Assembly: GCF_021134715.1 (NCBI RefSeq)
Contig: NC_060019.1
Location: 8,370,001-8,434,000, forward strand
Length of the DNA: 64,000 nt
Reading direction: 5' to 3'
Source: Daphnia pulex
Lineage: Eukaryota > Arthropoda > Branchiopoda > Diplostraca > Daphniidae
Program-made: the position numbers and the translations under genes
In this document: positions 49,913 through 57,812 of the stretch, piece by piece
Position numbering within the stretch: the stretch's first letter is position 1
How the letters are laid out: every line of letters begins with the position of its first letter
The notes under the pieces: model-generated
The model's database searches: none
The model's input: only the letters and a program-made list of their open reading frames with translations
Told to the model about the DNA's origin: nothing

Positions 49913-50051
49913 ATAAGTCTGAATGGCAAAGGGCGTGTGCAGGTAAGAGGAAAGGGCAGCACACCCCCCTCTTTTTGTTCTTTAAAAAGCTGAATAAATG
50001 TAGGTCTACACCCTTAGGGTCTAGGCGAAATGCATTTCGCAGTACAATTGG
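49913..50051. repeat. DIRS right inverted terminal repeat
   Basis: Positions 49,913-50,020 are the inverted copy of 44,906-45,013, with no mismatch seen by eye. The outer 31 nt (50,021-50,051) are unique to this end and reappear reverse-complemented at 45,517-45,547. The outer part contains the perfect 16-bp palindrome GCGAAATGCATTTCGC at 50,025-50,040. The Gag-like ORF starts about 35 nt inside the arm. Confidence 0.92.
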
Positions 50052-53050
50052 ATCGCTAAAATAAGCCAAGATGAGGGTACGTCTGTCAAGAAAACGTGAG
50101 ACAAGATCTTTCCCTCCGATTCGTTTCCCCAATTTTCGCTAGAAAATACACAAGGGTGGAGAAAATCTCCAAAAAAAAAACTAAGGGTAAAACATTCCCT
50201 TTGCAACTCACGTTCTCTGTCGTCATGACTCTTGAAAAATCTAGGCTGTCGAATCCATCATCGCCATGCTAACCTATTGCTTTTGACGGATCACCGTGAA
50301 TACAGAGCGAAAAAGGAGACCCAGCAAAGAAGAGTCTATACGTACGGGTCTGAAAAAGGGAAGAAATGTACCCCCCCGAATGATGGATGATCCAATCAAT
50401 GCGCCGAGTGCTGCTGTTACAGGAAGTCTCTTACTCAGTCCCCCATCTCCCGACGGGTTCCACCGAGAGATATTCCCCTTCGCCTTTTATACACATTTCA
50501 CGCCTAAAGAAACGACGGAGAGAACCGAAGGGAAAGCACAGGACCCGTATTAGATCACCTCCTCCTATATCCTGCACATGGAAAAATAGAACTCGCGAGT
50601 CTATATAGCCGAGTGCGGCGGGCAATCGCCAGGAAACCGGGGCTCTTTCTCAATCGTCCTTCCATTAACAGCTGGATCCATCTCGCAAGCACACACACTC
50701 TCTCTCCATTTCACTGAACCTGCGGTGTACTTTATACAGTGTCGGAGATGGGAACATTCCGCCAGAAACTGTACCGTAATAGTACCGAGAAGATCAACAA
50801 TGTTCGTGTTTAGTCCTGGAGGCCTTTTAGAAAGGCACACAAAGATGTTAACCGTCTAAATCTGGAACACACACACACTTAAAAACTACCCTTTTCTTCC
50901 ATGCCAGTGATGGATAAACACGGCGTTCGTGGAGTCTTCACATGTGGAAATGAAAAACTGACGTAAACTGATAAATGGTATTAACCAAGTGCAAACAAAT
51001 TGATCGGGTCAAAAATTTTCAATCGGATTAACGATAAATTTCAGGATAAAAAAGTTAACACGTGAGCTAATCTTGAAGCATGAAATTAATTCACAATGAA
51101 TTATTGTCTTGCTTTCAGTAGCTCTAAAGGATTCGGTGACGCAAAAGTGATCCTGTTTGGCATCCTAGCAAAACAAATAGTACGAAGCGGATGCCAAAAA
51201 TACAAGATGGTGAGAGATGTGTTTTTAGAGAAAATACCAACAGGCGGATGAGATTTCAGCGCGTTTTTAAATGAAGTTATTTTAGGCGCCGCAGAGAAAA
51301 ATAAATTCGCAACTGACAAATGATTGGAAGCAACCATAAACAATATCAAAATAGGCTAAAGCATAAACACATCGTTTGAATGGAACGTCACATTTGGTGC
51401 CGTCTAGTGTGCAGGTTTCAAACTCGATTCCGCACAAAAACACCCAATTTAAAAAAGATGATTTCGAGTTAAACTCGGGAACGATTCGACAAAAAAAAAA
51501 AGCCGGTGACAAAAAACAATTGCAAAAATGACCTTTCATTTTAGCGGAATTGATCTTAGAATTCGGCGGGAAACGAGACGATTCTCGAGTTGTCGCCCAT
51601 TGAACAAACTGTTTTAAAAAAACATTGTCCAATTGTTGTACCACAATACAAGTTCTTCTCTTGTATTCTTCCATTGTCTTTTCTTTTGTGGTCTTACTAT
51701 GTGATATGTTTTCTGTAAACAATATCTAGGAAAAGCGAAGCGAAAAGTTGGGATTTGTTCTTCTAAGTTCTAACGACAAAGAAGCCATCTAGCGATCAAG
51801 AGTTGAACGCCAAAAGAGTTCTCAATTCAAAAACGATACCCACATTCAGTGCTCACACTGACGATGCATAGTAAATTCATTTGCATCCTGCTAACTAAAC
51901 GAAAAATGGAAATAATTTCACTCACTATTTAATTCCGATTGTCTCGAGATTGCCGTTTGCTTCCACGTTCATGATGACCACGATGACTAATCAGTAATCA
52001 CCAAACTCAAGTTCCTCTTCTCCATGTTTGGTTTCTGTAACAAAGAGGAAGCGAGTATTAAACTCAATCAAATCATTTAGAAAAACATATTTAAAAAAAG
52101 TTATTAACAGAATTGACGAAACAATTTATGACTGGTTGATTCTCCACTCCAACCTTTGAAGATGACCTCTACCCTAAAACAGCAGCTATGCTTCAGTGTA
52201 TCATCACATTACACGAATACAAAAGAACATGGTAGGATTTACCTGGGTAGGGTTTGGGCTCCTCCTATCATCTTGGTCTGGAACTCTGGATATCTGGACT
52301 TCATTTTTCTTCGACAAAACACCTGTTGGATACAGTGATATAACTTCATTGATGAAATTTACCTACACTCTTATCTATTACAATTCAATTTTCCATATAA
52401 TTATATCACTTAGTATTCTCATCAAAACCCACGTTATTAATTATTTCATTGCTTGAATTCGACAACACTTGGTATGCCATACAAATGTACAAACAAAATT
52501 GTAATGGTTTAAAATTAGAGCTGATTTTAAAATAAGTGATGAAATGAGATTATTACTTCTTCCAACTTTATATCTTTAAATAATTACCAAACACGTTGGG
52601 GAATCTCTAGGAGAGTACAAAATAGCACTTGCACGACGTGGACGACTTTTAAAATGACTCATCAATCATTATTCACCGATCCACCAATCGGTTTTCTCGA
52701 TTTCAGACAATTATGCAAATCTATTGCTACGCTGCCATGTCTATTTTTCAAATCGTATCAGTGGAATCGAAAATCGGGCGGGAAATAAAATTGCATTGTT
52801 TTATCACAGTTCACAGTATCACAGACCACCGTGGTCTTTATCTGTGAGGGATAACGTTGGACCCAACTTCATATTTTTGAATGTAATATTGTAATTAGAG
52901 TAAACTGAAGTTCTCAAATTAAAAAAATTGTTTTCATAAGCAGGTCCAGAGAGGGAACTATGGTCCTCGTCCTTTGAACTTGCGATTGATTTCGGTTTAA
53001 TTTCTGACTACTGAAAAAAAATAAGATAAAAAAAATAAAAACCTTAACAC
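50052..53050. other. Intergenic stretch with a base-composition change
   Basis: The first 0.9 kb beyond the DIRS element resembles the left part of the window (CA runs, pyrimidine tracts). From about 50.95 kb the sequence becomes AT-rich with few microsatellites. Apart from a weak open frame at 51.3-51.7 kb, I see no feature. The frames at 52.15-52.45 kb show no recognisable domain. Confidence 0.45.
51282..51674 (-). other. Weak candidate ORF or decayed coding remnant
   Basis: An ATG at 51,674 opens a 130-codon frame with many Cys and Phe residues, beginning MEEYKRRTCIVVQQ. I do not recognise it. The opposite strand is also partly open: a stretch following a CAG at about 51,119 reads as SKGFGDAKVILFGILAKQ and continues, interrupted by a few stops, to about 51.6 kb. 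This could be a decayed transposable element or gene on either strand, or chance. Confidence 0.18.
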
Positions 53051-53062
53051 TCTTATTTTGGC

Positions 53063-53069
53063 CTTATCT
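53063..53069 (-). promoter_or_regulatory. GATA-type motif upstream of first GM2A-like gene
   Basis: AGATAAG on the minus strand, 195 bp upstream of the start codon, within GCCTTATCTA. The same GCCTTATCTA block is kept upstream of the second copy. It is a candidate GATA-factor site; the function is inferred. Confidence 0.4.
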
Positions 53070-53257
53070 ACTGTATGCAAGCCTCTGGATTGCAACAAAC
53101 AAGTGCGTTTCCGCCTTTTTCTTTGGGAGGCAATTCAGGCAACGCTGTTCAAATGGTCAAACTTGTTTACAAATTATCAGCTGACAAAATTTAGATTGTG
53201 TTGGTTTCGTTTTCCTTTACTTTTACTTTCGTTAGTTGACACTTTTATTTTCATGAA

Positions 53258-54106
53258 ATGGATATAAGATGTGCCTTTTACGTGTTGTCTTTTTTTGTGG
53301 CAATTTCCAATGGGCTCGGTCGTTTTGAGTCTACGTCTCGATATCTAATGCAAGTTATTCGACGTTTGGATGAAAAAATTACAACTGTCGAAGTTGTAGA
53401 ATTACAAAAACAAGGAGCAACTCTTAAGGTAAGTCCATATTTTCATAATAGATTGTTAACTTATTGCTATCTCACCCCCACAAATAATAACTTCAAATTT
53501 ATCATGTTTCAGCTAAAGCAATTTGATTGGGTTACATGTTCAGGACCTGATGCTTTGGCTCGCATCAATGAACTTGATATTTCAGATCCTCTATCAATAC
53601 CTGGAAATATCACTATCACAGTTGACTCAGTGCTGAGTGCAGATGTTCAATCTCCACTCAAAGTTAGTATCATTACCAACTGTACATTTTCTCAAATCAT
53701 TAATTAACTTATCTTTAAAAGGTTGCTGTAAGAGTACAAAAGAAGGTGGGATTTTTTTGGATTGATGTCCCTTGTGTTGATAATGTTGGTTCATGTGACT
53801 ATGAGGATCTATGTGCCATTATTCCCTTTCCACCTGGTGAACCATGTCCTGAGCCATTTTTATCATTAAATTTGCCTTGCAACTGCCCAGTTTCAAAGGT
53901 ATTCTCATCAGTTTCTTTTAGTTGAAATACGATGCTATATTATTTGATACGTTTAGGGAGAATACGTTTTAAAAAATAAGCTAGTCCATATTCCGGATGA
54001 ACATATCCCACAGTTCCTGGCTCGTGGACAGTACAGTGTCCAAGTTCAGGCTTCGATGAATAGTCAAGAAGTGGTTTGTTTTCAATCTAAATTTGCCTTG
54101 GTTTAA
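53258..54106 (+). CDS. GM2A-like: GM2-activator-like lipid-binding protein, copy 1
   Basis: Secreted or lysosomal glycolipid-transfer protein of the ganglioside GM2 activator family. Exons are 53,258-53,428, 53,513-53,662, 53,722-53,898 and 53,957-54,106, all joined in phase 0, giving 215 aa. Residues 1-20 form a signal peptide. Residues 21-57 are an extra, possibly helical segment not present in mature human GM2A. The ML-type domain (58-215) keeps eight cysteines (66, 125, 132, 138, 149, 160, 162, 207) and family landmarks: WIDVPC, SCDYEDLC, GEPCPEP and LPCNCP. The sequon Asn89-Ile-Thr in IPGNITIT sits where human GM2A has its glycosylated Asn. GM2A lifts glycolipids from membranes for hydrolases; the substrate in a crustacean is unknown. 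Introns are 58-84 nt. Tandem with copy 2. Confidence 0.9.
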
Positions 54107-54436
54107 AAACATACACCTATATGTCTATAACTTTGAAATAACTAACGAACTCTACAACTAACGAAATGTTGCCATACAATTTTAGCCTTAATTTGTGGTT
54201 TAAAAATTGCGTTAAAATAATATTATTGGCATTGCAATACAATGACTGACTTGCCATTTAGTCATTTACTATTCCTTTCTTCCATTCAAATCGTTTTTTC
54301 TTCTATTAAAACTCATGCGCACAGTAAGGGATCAGATTGTAGGAAATCTTACCTCTTCTGTGAATTTTTTGCGATTGATTCCGATTTAATTTCTAATTTA
54401 TGAAAATAAAAAATCCAAAAGCCTTATTACTCTCGC

Positions 54437-54443
54437 CTTATCT
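54437..54443 (-). promoter_or_regulatory. GATA-type motif upstream of second GM2A-like gene
   Basis: The same GCCTTATCTA block as in front of copy 1, here 177 bp upstream of the start codon. It was copied with the gene and has been kept. Confidence 0.4.
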
Positions 54444-54613
54444 ATGGCTGCAATTAACCAACAAATGCGATCCTGCCTCCCCTTAGGAGGAAGCGGTGTG
54501 GAGATAGTCAAACCTCAAATTTGCTTACAAAGTATAGCCTCTGAAGGTTTATATTTGATTAGTGTTTCATCCTTTGGTCTTTCCATTTTAGTCGACACTT
54601 TCATTTTCTTGAA

Positions 54614-55457
54614 ATGGGTATCAGATGTGTCTTTTACGTGTTGGCTTTTTTTGTGGTAATTTTTTATGGGCTCGGTCGTTTTGAATCTACGTCTCGATAT
54701 CTAATGCAAGTTATTCGACATTTGGATGAAAAAATTACAACTGTCGAACTCGTAGAATTACAAAAACAAAGGGCTAGTTTTAAGGTTAGTCCACAATGAA
54801 TTGTTTTGATAATTTTTCTCCCACAAATAATACTGTACCTTCAAATTTTTAATGTTTCAGCTAAAGAACTTTGTTTGGGATACGTGTTCAGGACCTGATG
54901 CTTTGGCTCGCATAAATGAACTTGATATTTCAGATCCTCTTTCAATACCTGGAGATATCACTATCACAGTTGATTTTTTGCTGAAAGAAGATGTTCAATC
55001 TCCACTAAAAGTTAGTATCATCGGTCTGTACATTTTCTCAAATGATTAATTAACTTGTCTGAAAAGGCCGCTGTAAGGGTACAAAAGAAGATGGGATTTT
55101 TTTGGATTGATGTCCCTTGCATTGATAATATTGGTTCGTGTGATTATGAGGATCTATGTGCTCTTATCCCCTTTAAACCTGTTGGTGAACCATGTCCAGA
55201 GCCATTTTTATCATTGAAATTGCCTTGTGCCTGCCCTTTTTCACAGGTATTCTCGGCAGTTACTTTTATTAGTTGTAATATATTACTATATTATTTTACA
55301 CACTTAGGGAAACTACGATGTAAAAAATTTTCTAGTCCATATTCCTGATGAACCTATCCCAGAAATCCTTCTCGGCGGAGAGTACAGTGTCCATGTTCAG
55401 GCTTTGATGAACAGTCAAGAAGTTATTTGCTTTACATCTCAATTTGTCATAGCTTAA
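54614..55457 (+). CDS. GM2A-like: GM2-activator-like lipid-binding protein, copy 2
   Basis: Tandem paralogue of the preceding gene with the same four-exon structure: 54,614-54,784, 54,861-55,010, 55,067-55,246 and 55,308-55,457, phase 0 throughout, 216 aa. The signal peptide, N-terminal extra segment and all eight cysteines are retained, so the fold should be intact. Differences from copy 1 include an extra residue in the loop before GEPCPEP (PFKPVGEPC against PFPPGEPC) and Asp in place of Asn in IPGDITIT, which removes the N-glycosylation sequon. Exon lengths match copy 1 exactly except exon 3, three bases longer. The introns have diverged but keep the same positions. An AATAAA lies 140 bp after the stop. 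Confidence 0.9.
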
Positions 55458-55596
55458 AACATATACCCGGGACTTGATATATTGCCACTCCTTTAGTCTT
55501 AATTTGTGGTTTTAACAAGCTTTTCTCTTATACTAACTGATTCGCCATTTAAAATTTTTTTATGACTTCAATCCAATGTTTGAATTACTGTTACAT

Positions 55597-55602
55597 AATA
55601 AA
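55597..55602 (+). other. Probable polyadenylation signal of GM2A-like copy 2
   Basis: AATAAA 140 bp downstream of the TAA stop. Confidence 0.5.
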
Positions 55603-56153
55603 GCAGATACAGACTATAGGAAATAGGAGGTATTCAATACAAATGTTATTTTTCTTCTATAAGGAAAAGACTCCCAATCCAAATTTGCAAAGAAGTTCAA
55701 ATTTCAAATTCCTGTTTTTGAAATGTTTTTTTAGAACGTGACACTGTTGCCAGGTATAATTTATGATTCTGATCTGCAGTGCCATCAAAGTGAAAAAAAA
55801 AGCACATTATAAAGATTGTAACTGCTCGATACAATTTTGTAGTCTGGAATACTAGAACTAAAAGAATGAGGGGGAAAAACTCAATCTAAAATATATGGCT
55901 TGTTCCTGCCTGGCATTGCCATATATTTCTTGGCCATGCATTGGTTAAAGGCGGTTTAAATTATGTGGCTTCTCTTATGGTGTCGTCATAATGAAATGGG
56001 ATACCTGTTCTTGGGCTCCATTGTTTCCGCCGTAAAGCTTATTTACATTCCGCTCGCAACTTGGGGCTTTAGTCCTTTCTCACAGTGTAGTGCCCAATTT
56101 CCAGTTTGTCCTTAGTCGCAGTCGTCGTTCTACTGCTGGTGGGAAAAACGGAA

Positions 56154-57114
56154 ATGCAGCAGTCTAGCACCTTACTGAATTCAGCTTTAAAGGTAAAAAT
56201 AAATTATCTTGAAAAAGTAAAATGCTCTATGTAAGTACCTTTAATGTTGCTCGCAATAATATCGTTTTTTCAGCCACGTAATGTGAGAGAAAATTTTAAC
56301 GACTATCGTTTTATGACGGACAAGACACACGTAATGACGCGTTTCTAAATTTACTGGGCACTATCTTTTAACATGCGGCTATTGTGGTTGTTAGTGGGTT
56401 GAAATAACATTGCATAAAATTATCGTAGGCAATCTTCTTTATCCACTTGGTCTTCACGACATGGGGACTGCAATCAGATTGGGCACCGACGTCATATTTC
56501 TTCTACAACCTTCTCTTTTTGATGGTTCTCTTATGGGGACTGCATCAACAAGAATCTGTGCAACCTATTGTCATGGTAGGTTGTTTCGATTAGAAAATGT
56601 GTATACATAGTATCAACTTTTTGAAATTATCTCGAGAAGTTTTCTTTTTAATTGCACAGCCATTATTTTTCAGGCTTTCTACTTTGACATTATTTGTTTT
56701 ATCTTGGATATCGTGAACGTCGGCGTGTTCTTTCCGTCAAGATCAGGTATTTACCGGAACACCAGACAATATAGAATACTTAAAGATATTCTTCTCCTGT
56801 AAACGATCGTGCGTAATAACAATGATTTCAAACCTTTAGGATCAACTTCAAGACGATTCAGTGCTGGAATGGCTATCGTGAACATGCTGCTACGTCCATT
56901 GACCGCTTTTTTCCTTTACAAAATTATGGGCGAAAGGAATGCTCTCTATGGAGGATCTGCTTACCATGATAGCGCACTGACAGAAATTTTCGGCAATCCA
57001 GATAATCGTCGTGGACGCTATCAAGATATGGGCCACGTCGCAGCGCCATCACAAGAACTGCGAGCTGCAGCTGCCGCTTCCGCTGACGAGTTAAACACTT
57101 TACAGAAAGTGTGA
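56154..57114 (+). CDS. AGTRAP: AGTRAP-like multi-pass membrane protein
   Basis: Orthologue-like of the type-1 angiotensin II receptor-associated protein, a small endomembrane protein that in mammals binds the receptor tail and promotes internalisation. Exons are 56,154-56,192, 56,429-56,575, 56,674-56,746 and 56,840-57,114, giving 177 aa (human 159). Hydrophobic segments lie at about residues 10-25, 32-50, 62-85 and 95-112. Aligned landmarks are FTTWG (human LTTWG), ILDIVNVGVFFP (human IFLDIVHISIFYP) and RFSAGMAIVNMLLRPL (human RFGVGMAILSLLLKPL). The tail is hydrophilic and Ala-rich. The start is the ATG at 56,154: it precedes 13 codons aligned with the human N-terminus and joins exon 2 in phase. 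The receptor it serves in an arthropod is unknown. Confidence 0.87.
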
Positions 57115-57460
57115 TTGTCTTGGGATCCAGAACTATTCCTTTCATATTATTCTGTATGATTTTCTCACGTAACACTTTTTTCAGTAGCTAGTAGCGTTGC
57201 GTGCTGTTTCACTCAATCATAGTCTCTAGTCATAGGCATAACCGTTTTCCTACTCCCATTCTTCCAGTATTAACGCTCATTTCGAGCAATCCTCTCCTTA
57301 TTGTTCTGTGCTCCCTCCATTCCAATACTGCAAAAAAAAACGATAAATTAACTCCAAGTAACCTGATTACTGTACACTGTTTCTTTATGAATGATTAAGT
57401 ACAGATTTTTACAACCTCAAGTTATCTCCGTGTTGAGTAGGTGTCGCTCCAATAGACTGC

Positions 57461-57466
57461 AATAAA
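57461..57466 (+). other. Probable polyadenylation signal of AGTRAP-like gene
   Basis: AATAAA about 350 bp after the AGTRAP-like stop codon and about 120 bp short of the opposing signal of the TFAP4 gene. Confidence 0.45.
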
Positions 57467-57583
57467 TTACCTAAATTAAGGTCAACACCAACATATCTAA
57501 AAATAAAAGGGTTACTGGTGTAAACAGTCATAAACTTTCCTTGCTGATGGCTACAAATATTGTAAGCATTTGCGTGTCAATTC

Positions 57584-57589
57584 TTTATT
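57584..57589 (-). other. Probable polyadenylation signal of TFAP4 gene
   Basis: AATAAA on the minus strand, about 225 bp past the TFAP4 stop codon. The two genes converge here, and their 3' ends probably come very close. Confidence 0.45.
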
Positions 57590-57812
57590 TCAACAAATTC
57601 AAATATTCGCAATGCATTAATTCGATATGATTCATACGAGCACGTAACTGAGATACGCGTGCTTAGATGAGAATGAGACAAAAAGCTCGAGGACATCAAG
57701 TCAAACAAATAAGTGCTCCTTTCGCATCCGTTTCAATTGTCCGAACTCGCCATTTAATTGTTAAATATCGACACCTCAGTGATCCTATAGCACCCATTAT
57801 TAGGACAACGTT

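Larger units (their letters stand above)
44827..50051 (-). mobile_element. Complete DIRS-type tyrosine-recombinase retrotransposon
   Basis: The element is about 5.2 kb, transcribed leftwards. It combines reverse transcriptase and RNase H with a tyrosine recombinase instead of a DDE integrase. Its termini are inverted, with 108-bp common arms at 44,906-45,013 and 49,913-50,020, and an internal complementary region at 45,433-45,558 is made from the reverse complements of both outer ends. This is the diagnostic architecture of DIRS elements, which replicate through a circular intermediate and insert by recombination without target duplication. Both ends carry AATTGG (44,827-44,832 and 50,046-50,051), the hexamer shared at the join in the internal region. 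Both ORFs are open and the arms appear identical, so the copy is probably recent and possibly functional. Exact ends are uncertain by the shared hexamer. Confidence 0.93.

Noticed and set aside
49879..49962. Longer N-terminus for the DIRS polyprotein
   Set aside because: The extra 28 codons begin with GTG and lie partly within the inverted terminal repeat; the first ATG is at 49,878.
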